DNA from: Flammeovirga sp. SJP92
Lineage (GTDB): Bacteria > Bacteroidota > Bacteroidia > Cytophagales > Flammeovirgaceae
DNA length: 64,000 bases
Assembly (NCBI RefSeq): GCF_001583495.1
Contig: NZ_LQAQ01000018.1
Span: forward strand, 124,001-188,000
Reading direction: 5' to 3'
Shown: one piece after another, positions 34,427 to 43,241 of the stretch
Layout of the letters: each line of letters begins with the position of its first letter
Position numbering within the stretch: the stretch's first letter is position 1
Made by a program: the position numbers and the translations under genes
The notes under the pieces: generated by a model
Seen by the model: only the letters and a program-made list of their open reading frames with translations
Databases searched by the model: none
What the model was told of the DNA's origin: nothing

Positions 34427-35287
34427 TCATTTTAGATCTACTGTCGAGGGAATGATTTCGTTCTTCATCAACCAGCTCTTTAATTCTCCTTCGAAAGGCT
34501 CACCATAAGTTGCATTGACATAAGTTCCCACTTCTTTAATGATCTCCTCGTCTTTACCTTTAATATTTAAAACTTTGATTAAAGTCTGTACTTCTCTGTA
34601 AAGTAATTTCTCATTGACAAAACAGATTTTCAATGAAGCAATTTTCTCAGTCTTTTTTGAGATGACACTTGTAATGAAAATTTCTACGGCAGATCCATGT
34701 TCAGGAATATCATATCTATCGATTGGGTATAAAGCCGCTTTGTTCAAAAGCATTTCACCATCATAGATTTTTAATACTTTGTTGACAGCCTGTTTATCGA
34801 TTTCATATCTATAGATATAAGTTGTGCCTCCTTTTTTCTTGAAGACTTCTTTATCTAAGTTCAACGTATATTCATTTCCAAGAACCACTCTTTGGTTTTC
34901 TCCGAAATAACTGCCAATATCTTTAATATCCTTATTTGGAACTTCCGCTAGTCTTCTGCTACTCATATTGACATTTGCGGCAACTGGCATAATAACTTGT
35001 GTCAGCAAAGCTTCAAACTCTCCGTGACGGTTGTCTTTTGCTTTTGAGCCATCCAAAAGCATTCTACCTTTTTCTTTGCTGATTACAATAGCTTTTGCAT
35101 TCGACTCAAAAAAGATAAGCTCTGTGTCTGAATGTATAATATCACCCACCATTAAATTTCTTTGAGAACTTGCGTCTTTTATATTTCCTGTCAGATGAAG
35201 GACGTAATAATCTTGGGAGAAACAAAGTGTAGTGCTTAGACCAAAGCTGATCAATACTAATATTAAGGTTTTCATAAATTTGTTCAT
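34427..35287 (-). CDS. Secreted hypothetical protein, 286 aa
   Basis: I do not recognise the family. A signal peptide is clear (MKTLILVLISFGLSTTLCFS, from the second Met at 35275, which may be the true start given the -7 box at 35310-35303). After it comes a small beta-rich, FecR/SH3-like region ('LMVGDIIHSDTELIFFESNA' and 'ISKEKGRMLLDGSK'). The rest alternates charged and beta-prone stretches without membrane segments. It is monocistronic. It probably resides in the periplasm or is surface-exposed. Confidence 0.65.
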   Translation of the reverse strand: MNKFMKTLILVLISFGLSTTLCFSQDYYVLHLTGNIKDASSQRNLMVGDIIHSDTELIFFESNAKAIVISKEKGRMLLDGSKAKDNRHGEFEALLTQVIMPVAANVNMSSRRLAEVPNKDIKDIGSYFGENQRVVLGNEYTLNLDKEVFKKKGGTTYIYRYEIDKQAVNKVLKIYDGEMLLNKAALYPIDRYDIPEHGSAVEIFITSVISKKTEKIASLKICFVNEKLLYREVQTLIKVLNIKGKDEEIIKEVGTYVNATYGEPFEGELKSWLMKNEIIPSTVDLK

Positions 35288-35302
35288 TATCTAAAGCTCT
35301 TA

Positions 35303-35310
35303 CAAAGATA
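35303..35310 (-). promoter_or_regulatory. Bacteroidota -7 box for the secreted hypothetical gene
   Basis: The minus strand reads TATCTTTG. Transcription would begin near 35297, 10 bases before the first ATG and 22 before the second. Confidence 0.5.
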
Positions 35311-35407
35311 GAGTTATATCATGAGCTTTCACTAAATCAACGTGATAAAACATGACATTCGTACCCTAAATTTTAAAAACAATGTTAATAATAATTGTTT
35401 TCACCTC

Positions 35408-35899
35408 TTAAACGGCCTTAAAAAGTATGTAATCATCCATCACATACCCTTCCCCAATATCAGCTACCACTTCATCTATCACACTGAATCCCATTCTTTT
35501 ATACACTTCAATTGATGCTGTGTTATATTTATTCACCGTTAGTCGAATACCTTCTTTTTGGTGTTGTTTCGCCTCAATTGCAACAAAGTCCATCCCTGAT
35601 TTTCCAATCTTATTTCCCCTGTATCTGGCCAGTACATAGATCTTACTCAAGAAGACCTGAGAACCCTCCAATTTGAACCCCAGATAACCAGCAGGTTCGT
35701 CATCAAAATAGAATAAATAATATTGAAGACCATCTTGCATTTGCTGTTTCATGGCCGGTACAGATTGGAACTTTTCTAACATATAGTCTACCTGCTTCTG
35801 ACCAATTATTGCTACATAATGCTCATTCCATATTTCTATGGCTAATTTTTCAACAACTAAAATTTCTTTCTCTGATTGTACTTTTTTTATGGATAACAT
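35408..35899 (-). CDS. GNAT-family N-acetyltransferase
   Basis: 163 aa with the GNAT core: 'YYLFYFDDEPAGYLGFKLEG' (beta 2-4), the acetyl-CoA loop region 'KIYVLARYRGNKIGKSGMDF' (R/Q-x-x-G-x-G/A-like), and 'GIRLTVNKYNTASIEVYKRM' followed by GF, the typical C-terminal motif. The acceptor substrate is unknown; amino groups of small molecules or protein N-termini are usual. It has its own -7 box close to the ATG. Confidence 0.85.
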   Translation of the reverse strand: MLSIKKVQSEKEILVVEKLAIEIWNEHYVAIIGQKQVDYMLEKFQSVPAMKQQMQDGLQYYLFYFDDEPAGYLGFKLEGSQVFLSKIYVLARYRGNKIGKSGMDFVAIEAKQHQKEGIRLTVNKYNTASIEVYKRMGFSVIDEVVADIGEGYVMDDYILFKAV

Positions 35900-35915
35900 A
35901 GTATGTTTTTTTTGA

Positions 35916-35923
35916 CAAAAGTA
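35916..35923 (-). promoter_or_regulatory. Bacteroidota -7 box for the GNAT gene
   Basis: The minus strand reads TACTTTTG, matching TAnnTTTG, giving a very short leader before the ATG at 35899. Confidence 0.45.
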
Positions 35924-36041
35924 GCCATAATTAATTTCTCAACTATCACTATTGCCTTAAAAATTAAAAGAGATTAAACAGGCAAAATTAGGATAAACAC
36001 TTTCACTCAATTAATTTGTAAAAAATAAAACTAATACAAAA

Positions 36042-39000
36042 ATGACTCTTACTGATAAAACAAATTATGTAGTTGGGATTGGAGCTTCAGCAGGAGGTCT
36101 AGAGGCTATTAAAAGCCTTTTTGAAAATTATCATTCCGACCTAGGGATTGCTTTTGTGATTGTGCAACACTTATCACAGTCACACAAGAGTCTTATGCCT
36201 GAACTTTTACAGAAAATCACACACTTACCAGTTATAGAAGTAAACTCAAACCATGCTATAGAACCGAACCATATTTACATCATCAACAACCATTCTACCT
36301 TAACGATTAAGAAGAAAATGCTTATCAATCAAGAAAGAAGAAAAGAAGATAAGCAATTAACTTTTCCAATTAATACGTTGTTCAGTAGTTTAGCCGAAGA
36401 ATATAAAAAAAAGGCGATTGGTGTTATTCTATCAGGTACTGGCAGTGATGGTACTGAGGGCCTAAAAGCAATAAAAGAACATGGGGGAATTACGTTTGTT
36501 CAACACCCTAATTCCGCTAAGTTCAATGGCATGCCTTTCTCTGCTATTAAATCAGCCAAAATAGATTTCATTATCAGCGCTGAAGAAATAGCAGATTCAC
36601 TTTCCAACATCATCAATGGAGAAGGTGAAATCAACTTGAGTTATTATCACAAAATTGAAAATATATTAGAACTAATTGGTCAACAGGAAAATATTGATTA
36701 TTCCGCCTATAAGCCTCAAACATTGTACAGAAGAGTGCTAAAGATGATGGAATACCAAAATATTAGTTCTATCAGTGAATATTATAGTCTTTTAGAAAAT
36801 TCTCCTTTTGAGTGTAAAAAATTAGCTCAGAGTTTTCTGATTGGTGTTACAAGCTTTTTTAGAGATGCAGATGAATGGGTATATCTGGAAAAGGAGATCG
36901 TTCCAAAAGTCATAGAAAAAGATGTGATCCGTATTTGGTCCATTGGTTGTAGTTTGGGGCATGAAGCATATTCAGTTGCAATGCTTGCATTGGAAAGTGC
37001 ACAAGACACACATCAGCTGAAAGAAATCAAGATATTTGCCACAGATTTAAATGCACATTCTATTCAAAAAGCCTCTGAAGGTATCTATGGCTCAGATGAT
37101 GTAAAAAATATACCGAAGAAGTATGTTGCAAAATATCTAGATAAAATTGGCGAATATTATCAGGTGAAAGAGTCATTAAGAAATGTCATCACATTTGTAC
37201 AGCATGACATACTTTCTACTCCCCCATTCCTCAACATCGATTTGATATTGTGTAGAAACTTATTGATCTATTTAAAACCAAAAGTTCAACAACAAATACT
37301 CAATACAATCAAATTTTCTCTTAATAAAGATGGGTATTTATTTTTAGGCCCTTCTGAGAAGAATTTTTCTGATAAATACCTTGTAGAGGAAGATGGAAAA
37401 CATAAGTTTTTCAGGCTAACTGAGAAATTCAGAGGATTTGAAATTGACAAATCTAAAAAGATAAAGACAAATAAAATAAGGGTTCCAAAACAAAATAGAG
37501 TGCAAGTAGTCAACAAAGATTCTTTTGAATATGAGAATATTGAAAAGCAATTAATTGAATATTATTGTCAACCTATCATCGTTATAAACGAAAAAGAACA
37601 ATTGGTGTTTTCTTCTGATGAAGTAGGGAAATACCTTAAGTTCCCCAAAAATGAACTTGTTCTTAAAGAAGTATTTGATTTTGATGTATACATTGACATT
37701 GTCCGTACTGTAAACAAAGCAAAAGAGGACGGAAAAAACCGTAAAATCTCCAACCTTAAGCTACAGTCACAAAGTAAAGTCAGTACAGATATTATTATCC
37801 GAAGACTAAAAACAGAGACCAACGACGATCTCTTTATTTTAGAGTTTTTTGATGGAAAAGAGCACAATAGTGAAAATGTCATTGAGCAGGACAGCACTAT
37901 TCAAAACCTGAAAAGTGAAATCAAACACCTCCATCAAGAACTGAAAATTGCACACCGTCGTATTGAAAGAATCAATGAAGATTATCAGGTGAACAATGAA
38001 GAACTGATGTCTTCAAACGAGGAACTGCAGTCTAGCAATGAGGAATTGCAATCGGTCAACGAAGAATTGTATACCGTCAATCAAGAATATAAAGATAAAC
38101 TGGATGAGATTTCTGTATTGAATGATGACTTCTTAAATCTCTTCCAATCAGCAGGAATTGCTTCACTGTACCTTGATAAAGATTTCAGTATCAGAAGAAT
38201 TGCTCCTAACACTTCTGAGTTCTTTGGTATTGAAAAAGAAGATATCGGGCGAAATATCATGCAGTTCAATACTTTCTTCGAAATTCAAGGAGGGTTATTA
38301 GCTACTATTGAAAAGGCAGTTCTTGAAAATAAAATTCAGGAGCACGAAGTCAAAACCAAGAAAAATAAAACCTACTTACTAAGAGTTTCACCATTTGGCG
38401 AAAGGAAAAATAATACGGATGGAATAATATTATCATTTATTCCTATCAGCTCCCTGAAGCCTATCCAAAAACTGAAACAGAAAAACCATGTTTTAAGAGA
38501 ACAAGTGACTCATTTTCTTCAATATTTCAGTTTGTTGAACATAGAAACATGGACTTGGGTAGCCGAAACCAATACTTTTAATTTTTCAGAGAATGTAAAA
38601 CAGATTTTCAATTTTGATCAATATGAATCCTTCTTATGGAGATATATTGAGTCTCAATTACCTGCTGAAAATAGCCAAGTGTTTTCTGACAAAATCAATA
38701 AGTGCCTCAACAGTGGTCAAGCATTTGATATAATTCTTCATCTAAATGACCGTTTTTATAATTTTATCTGTCTTGCTGAAAAAAGCGACAATGGTAAGAT
38801 CATGGGCATGTATGGAAGCATTGAAGACATTACCAATAAATACAATAGAGAGAGGTCTTTAGAAGATATAACTTCTACTTATCAGGGACTTTCAGAACTG
38901 AATCAATTTGGTACTATCAAAATCTTACAAGATGATCCAAACTACCTTAAAGTCAATGATACTTTATTGAACTGGCTGGGGTTAAATTCTTTGAAGAATA

Positions 39001-39956
39001 CAATAAAAATTGAAGATTTTGTCTCGTTTATCCACCCTGATGACCATGGTATTTTTGAGAGTATTTTTGAAAAGAAACAGAAGAAATTTGATATCACTAT
39101 TCGCGTAGAGCGTAAAGATAGACAGATTACCTATCTCAACATCACGGGCCTCAACAAGAGTGACAAAAAAGGGAATATAAAAATTCTTGCTATTGTATTT
39201 GACAACACTTACAACAAGTCAATTGAATCACAATGGGAAGAAACAGTGGAATTGGCTGAAAAAACAGCCCAAACGCTGGCTGTGCAAAACGAACAGCTTG
39301 AAAGCTATACTTATATTGCTTCTCACAACATACGCTCTCCTTTATCCAATTTATTGGCGTTAATGGAATTGTATCAGAATGAGGAGAAACAGGAAGCTAA
39401 AGAGAATTATTTAACGCTCTTTGAAAAGGCACTCGTTCAGCTTGAAAATACAGTCAACAACCTCACCGACGCAATCAAAGTACAGCAAAAGACGAAACTT
39501 GAACGCAAAAAGATCAGCGTCAAAGATGAGTTGATGAAAGTTTTGGATATTCTTTCTGGACAAATCAATAAATATGGTGTAGTCATAAGCCTTGATGTTG
39601 AAAAAAATCTAGAAATCAACTATCATGAGGAATACCTGAAGAGTATTTTCCTTAACTTACTTAGTAATGCCATTAAGTACCGTTCTCCGGAAAGATTGCC
39701 TAAAATAGAAGTAGAAGCCTTCCAGGAGAAGAAGTCTATTTATATTAGAATCAAGGACAACGGAAGAGGAATAGATCTTAAAAAATACGGACATAGAATT
39801 TTTGGTATGAACCAAACTTTTCATCATAATGAAGATGCAAGAGGGTTGGGCTTATTTCTTACTAAAACGCAAATAGAAGCTACTGGAGGAAATATTAATG
39901 TTTCTTCAGAAGTAAACAAAGGGACCACTTTTTCAATAAACATACCAAAATCATAA
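36042..39956 (+). CDS. CheB-CheR-PAS-histidine kinase fusion protein
   Basis: 1304 aa. The CheB methylesterase domain (about 8-190) has S16 (GASAGG), H43 (VQHLS) and D136 (GTGSDGTEG). The CheR methyltransferase (about 205-480) has 'SFLIGVTSFFRDADEW' and the SAM loop G302-C-S-L-G-H-E, where His307 replaces the usual Glu/Gln. A coiled coil follows with repeated SSNEELQS/VNEELYTV units (about 615-690), then two or more PAS-like domains (about 695-1060). The kinase has phosphoacceptor H1095 ('IASHNIRSPLSN') and an ATPase with 'NLLSNAIKYRSP', 'DNGRGID' and 'GLGLFLT'. It has no receiver domain and no membrane segment. It overlaps the BLUF gene by one base (TAATG), so the two are coupled. Confidence 0.9.
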   Translation: MTLTDKTNYVVGIGASAGGLEAIKSLFENYHSDLGIAFVIVQHLSQSHKSLMPELLQKITHLPVIEVNSNHAIEPNHIYIINNHSTLTIKKKMLINQERRKEDKQLTFPINTLFSSLAEEYKKKAIGVILSGTGSDGTEGLKAIKEHGGITFVQHPNSAKFNGMPFSAIKSAKIDFIISAEEIADSLSNIINGEGEINLSYYHKIENILELIGQQENIDYSAYKPQTLYRRVLKMMEYQNISSISEYYSLLENSPFECKKLAQSFLIGVTSFFRDADEWVYLEKEIVPKVIEKDVIRIWSIGCSLGHEAYSVAMLALESAQDTHQLKEIKIFATDLNAHSIQKASEGIYGSDDVKNIPKKYVAKYLDKIGEYYQVKESLRNVITFVQHDILSTPPFLNIDLILCRNLLIYLKPKVQQQILNTIKFSLNKDGYLFLGPSEKNFSDKYLVEEDGKHKFFRLTEKFRGFEIDKSKKIKTNKIRVPKQNRVQVVNKDSFEYENIEKQLIEYYCQPIIVINEKEQLVFSSDEVGKYLKFPKNELVLKEVFDFDVYIDIVRTVNKAKEDGKNRKISNLKLQSQSKVSTDIIIRRLKTETNDDLFILEFFDGKEHNSENVIEQDSTIQNLKSEIKHLHQELKIAHRRIERINEDYQVNNEELMSSNEELQSSNEELQSVNEELYTVNQEYKDKLDEISVLNDDFLNLFQSAGIASLYLDKDFSIRRIAPNTSEFFGIEKEDIGRNIMQFNTFFEIQGGLLATIEKAVLENKIQEHEVKTKKNKTYLLRVSPFGERKNNTDGIILSFIPISSLKPIQKLKQKNHVLREQVTHFLQYFSLLNIETWTWVAETNTFNFSENVKQIFNFDQYESFLWRYIESQLPAENSQVFSDKINKCLNSGQAFDIILHLNDRFYNFICLAEKSDNGKIMGMYGSIEDITNKYNRERSLEDITSTYQGLSELNQFGTIKILQDDPNYLKVNDTLLNWLGLNSLKNTIKIEDFVSFIHPDDHGIFESIFEKKQKKFDITIRVERKDRQITYLNITGLNKSDKKGNIKILAIVFDNTYNKSIESQWEETVELAEKTAQTLAVQNEQLESYTYIASHNIRSPLSNLLALMELYQNEEKQEAKENYLTLFEKALVQLENTVNNLTDAIKVQQKTKLERKKISVKDELMKVLDILSGQINKYGVVISLDVEKNLEINYHEEYLKSIFLNLLSNAIKYRSPERLPKIEVEAFQEKKSIYIRIKDNGRGIDLKKYGHRIFGMNQTFHHNEDARGLGLFLTKTQIEATGGNINVSSEVNKGTTFSINIPKS

Positions 39957-40393
39957 TGATATCATCATACATTTACTCAAGTCAGACTAATAATGAAATT
40001 GAGGTTGAATCTCTCAGAGATATTCAAACGATAGCAAAGAGAGAAAATTTAGCCCACGGCATTACTGGTTATCTGACTTATAAAAAAGAGACTTTTATTC
40101 AATATATTGAAGGGCCGGAGGAAGATATTAAACAACTGATTACCAACCTCCATAATGATAAAAGGCATAATATCATTAAATCCATTCATTTTCCACCAAA
40201 AAAGGAAAGGGTTTTCAAAGATTGGAGTATGAGATACATTGAATACGATGAACTCATTGAAATTGGTTTTCATGAACTGTTGGAAACGGTATTTTTCACC
40301 GTTGGAAATAAAATTTTCGATGAAGAACAAGTCATTCAGAAACTGAATAATATGTTAGAAAAAATAGCTGTTACTCAGAAAAACATGAAATAA
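39956..40393 (+). CDS. BLUF-domain blue-light receptor
   Basis: 145 aa. The BLUF fold occupies residues 1-95. The flavin-site residues are all present: Y7 (YIYSSQ), N31 (RENLAHGITG), Q49 (FIQYIEG), W90 and M92 (DWSM), aligning with Y8, N32, Q50, W91 and M93 of cyanobacterial Slr1694. It should bind FAD and switch its hydrogen bonding in blue light. A short helical tail (about 100-145) may contact a partner. Translational coupling to the CheB/CheR/kinase protein makes that the likely partner. Confidence 0.9.
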   Translation: MISSYIYSSQTNNEIEVESLRDIQTIAKRENLAHGITGYLTYKKETFIQYIEGPEEDIKQLITNLHNDKRHNIIKSIHFPPKKERVFKDWSMRYIEYDELIEIGFHELLETVFFTVGNKIFDEEQVIQKLNNMLEKIAVTQKNMK

Positions 40394-40398
40394 AAAAG

Positions 40399-40432
40399 AG
40401 AGGGAAATAATCATCTGGTATTATTTCCCTCT
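40399..40432. terminator. Bidirectional terminator between BLUF and response regulator genes
   Basis: AGAGGGAAATAAT pairs exactly with ATTATTTCCCTCT; T-tracts follow on both strands. It separates the convergent genes. Confidence 0.8.
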
Positions 40433-40437
40433 TTTCA

Positions 40438-40827
40438 TTAAACTGATACATTCACACCTAGACATTCTCGTACTTTTGATTTAGAAAGGGGTTTTTCGAT
40501 ATACTTCTCTATACAAGGGTGCTTATTTGCCCTTTCTTTGTCTTTAGGATGTAAACTTGAACTAAGGACATAAATCTCAAAATGCTCCAAAAGGTTCCTA
40601 TCCCTAATCTCATCTACGACCTGCCAACCGTCTAAACCGGGCATATTTAAGTCTAAAAACATTACATTTTCTTTTGAAAGGTCAATGTCATCGATGGATT
40701 GGAAGAAAGCATCACCACTCTTAAAGTAGAATTTGTCGATATCTGCTGTTTCTGGTAAGGAGTCAATAATAATTTTTGAGATATCAATTACCAACTGGTC
40801 GTCATCAATAAATATAAGCTGTTTCAT
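40438..40827 (-). CDS. Single-domain response regulator (receiver only)
   Basis: 129 aa, a stand-alone CheY-like receiver. Acidic pocket D8-D9-D10 (IDDDQLV), phosphoacceptor D59 (FLDLNMPGLDG), switch Ser near 89-90 (VLSSS) and K112 (EKPLS) are all present. There is no output domain, so it acts by protein contact. It is convergent with the hybrid kinase and BLUF genes and is a good candidate for their phosphorylation target, since the kinase lacks a receiver. Confidence 0.9.
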   Translation of the reverse strand: MKQLIFIDDDQLVIDISKIIIDSLPETADIDKFYFKSGDAFFQSIDDIDLSKENVMFLDLNMPGLDGWQVVDEIRDRNLLEHFEIYVLSSSLHPKDKERANKHPCIEKYIEKPLSKSKVRECLGVNVSV

Positions 40828-41171
40828 GTGTAGTAAAAATAGAATAGATAAAGTGTAATAGCATTAGCGATTCTTCAAAATTAGATACTATTCTGAGATC
40901 AACTTTGATTAGAACTACATATAATTTAATCGAATCAAAGAACATTGTCAAAAAAAAATTAACTATAATTAAGAACCTCTTAACAATGTATACCTTGTGT
41001 AACATAATTACTTGAAATAGTTTTATTTACAATCATTAAAACTTCATTAATTACCGATAAACATATAAACCATTCAAGATCAGCGTGATGACATTAAAAA
41101 ATTATTATATATAAAAAGAGGTTGTTTCTGACGAAACAACCTCTTAAGTCTATTTGTTAAGGATACTGCTA
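40828..41171. other. Intergenic region between response regulator and SusE genes
   Basis: AT-rich. The only clear element is the terminator of the second Sus operon (41116-41145). The promoter of the response regulator must lie here, but no good -7 box is seen. Confidence 0.5.
41116..41145 (-). terminator. Terminator of the second Sus operon
   Basis: AAGAGGTTGTTTC pairs exactly with GAAACAACCTCTT around TGAC. The minus strand continues TTTTATATAT. Confidence 0.8.
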
Positions 41172-43160
41172 TTATTTCTTCTCAATAGTGTAAGAGAATT
41201 TCTTAGTATCATTATCGTAAGTTAAAGTGATAGTGTAATTACCAGCATCTTCAACTTGGATATTAGCACCATCATAGTCAACCTCGTTGTCTACATCAGT
41301 TGCACCCATGTTATAATCCCAATTTCCATTAGCTCTGAACTTAAATTGACCATAAACTAATTCAATATCGATTGTCCATTTTTGAGTTCCAGCATCCAAT
41401 GTCATAGGAACTTCAGAATCCCATCCTGTTCCTTTAACAGCATCACCAATCACACCCCACTCTAACACTTCTAATTCATAAGTTAAAGTAGAAGGGTTCA
41501 TTTTCACATTGTAGTGATTAGCGTCAGCTACATCAATGTTTCCTGCACCACCATCAGTTGATAGTACACCATCAGACTCATAGCCGTAGTTTGTACCACC
41601 CCAGCCTGCTACAGAAGTGAATTTAAATCCACCTGCTGGCATCCAAAACCAGTTAGAGTAATCACCTTCAGGGTTTTGTAAGTTTACAACATCTTCCTCA
41701 TTGTGTCCCCAATCGTTTACATCACCTACTACATAAAGTGTCTCAGCAAATGCTTGGTATGGAGTAATTGTAAGTTCTTGAGCATCTGACTCTAATTTAG
41801 AATTATCTACAAATAACGCTACAACTTTTACAGAGTGAGTTCCTGATACTTCAGCCTCACCACCATTTTTAAGTGCCGCTGCGTTTAATTCTGCTACTGT
41901 TAATGTAGTTGATAATTCAGTACCTTCATAGATTACTTGAGAACCTAAAAGCACTTGATATTTGTCTAATGCTACCTCACCGTAAACAGCTTCAGTCCAA
42001 GAAATTGTTTCGATATTTTGATCTTCATTTTCCTTCACAAGAACATAATCCAACACTGTTAGTGGTGTCATTACTGGTGCTGTGATTTCTACAGCTCCTT
42101 GGTAATAGTAGATGTAAGTACCAGGGTTTTTCAAGTCAAGAATAACCATTTTGTTACCTGCTGTCACTTCGATTGCTGGACCACCAATTTCAGCTACACC
42201 TGAAGCCTCACCCATACCGAAGTTATGCTCTTCAGATCCGTAGAAAGTATATGTACCAGCTACAAAATCAACATTTGCATATAAATAACGGCCTGTAGGG
42301 TCGTAATCCATTACAATTTCACCATTAGGAATTGCAGAACCTTTCAATTTGAATGTCATCGGCTCAATGTATAAAGAAGAAGAACCGTTTGTATTCATAT
42401 AGAAGATACCTGGAGCTGGAGTAACTTTGATATCACCGCCTTCAGTAGACATTGTAGTTGTAAAACCATTTCCTTCACTAGCCCATTCTCCTTCTTGGCC
42501 GTAGTTTGCATCACCCCAAGTAGGTCCTGCACAAACTTTAAAGTTTGCATTCAAGTACATGTAACCTGTGTAAGGGCCTCCTTCTTCTTCTTCTGATCCT
42601 AAGATAGTAGTATCATCACCTTCTGTCCAATCTTGGTGATCACCACGAACATACATTTTATTATTTGGTAATGTAGGCTTGAAGAAAGGTAGAATATTCG
42701 CTGTTGCATCTTTAGTAGAAGCCACAACACCTGATCCTGTAGGAGCATCACCAATGAAAGCTCTGATACTTAATTTTACATTTTCTTCAGTTACCATACC
42801 TTCAGATAAAGCACCTGTAATTTTCATGATGGCATCGTTCATCTCTTTCTGAGAGATATCAACATGAGTTGCACTACCATTTACTAAAGTCACAACTTCT
42901 TGTTGGTCATAACCTTCAATTGCAGCTAAGATTTGGTAGTTGTACTCACTTTTTGCTCCAAAATTTGCTGCTGTCCACTCTAAAGATTCGAAATCATCTC
43001 CTGAAGTTTCTTCAGTAAAAACATAAAGCTCTTCTGAATCTGGAACTTTTGTAAACTCTGGGCTTACATACTCATCAGGGTTTCCAGTTTGTGTTAACTC
43101 TTTCTCACGGCAAGAGAAAAATGCCAAAAGAATAGTTAAAATTGATAATGCTTTTCTCAT
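41172..43160 (-). CDS. SusE/SusF-like multidomain starch-binding lipoprotein (locus 2)
   Basis: About 662 aa from MRKALSILTILLAFFSC at 43160, a lipoprotein signal; a longer frame opens at 43202. The layout looks duplicated: a SusE N-terminal Ig domain ('LEWTAANFGAKSEYNYQILA') and binding modules ('NKMYVRGDHQDWTEGDD'), then a second Ig domain ('ISWTEAVYGEVALDKYQVLL') and more modules ('LYVVGDVNDWGHNEEDVVNL', 'FRANGNWDYNMGATD'). Such proteins hold starch on the cell surface. It is last in the SusC-SusD-SusE operon. Confidence 0.85.
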   Translation of the reverse strand: MRKALSILTILLAFFSCREKELTQTGNPDEYVSPEFTKVPDSEELYVFTEETSGDDFESLEWTAANFGAKSEYNYQILAAIEGYDQQEVVTLVNGSATHVDISQKEMNDAIMKITGALSEGMVTEENVKLSIRAFIGDAPTGSGVVASTKDATANILPFFKPTLPNNKMYVRGDHQDWTEGDDTTILGSEEEEGGPYTGYMYLNANFKVCAGPTWGDANYGQEGEWASEGNGFTTTMSTEGGDIKVTPAPGIFYMNTNGSSSLYIEPMTFKLKGSAIPNGEIVMDYDPTGRYLYANVDFVAGTYTFYGSEEHNFGMGEASGVAEIGGPAIEVTAGNKMVILDLKNPGTYIYYYQGAVEITAPVMTPLTVLDYVLVKENEDQNIETISWTEAVYGEVALDKYQVLLGSQVIYEGTELSTTLTVAELNAAALKNGGEAEVSGTHSVKVVALFVDNSKLESDAQELTITPYQAFAETLYVVGDVNDWGHNEEDVVNLQNPEGDYSNWFWMPAGGFKFTSVAGWGGTNYGYESDGVLSTDGGAGNIDVADANHYNVKMNPSTLTYELEVLEWGVIGDAVKGTGWDSEVPMTLDAGTQKWTIDIELVYGQFKFRANGNWDYNMGATDVDNEVDYDGANIQVEDAGNYTITLTYDNDTKKFSYTIEKK

Positions 43161-43241
43161 TACTTTTTCTATGTAAAGTTTTTGAAATATTTTGATTATC
43201 ACAGCAATAAGTAGAGCTTATTGCTGTGATTTATGTTCTTT

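Noticed and set aside
40805-41005. 66-aa ORF upstream of the response regulator
   Set aside because: It overlaps the regulator's start, has low-complexity AT-rich coding and no recognisable features.
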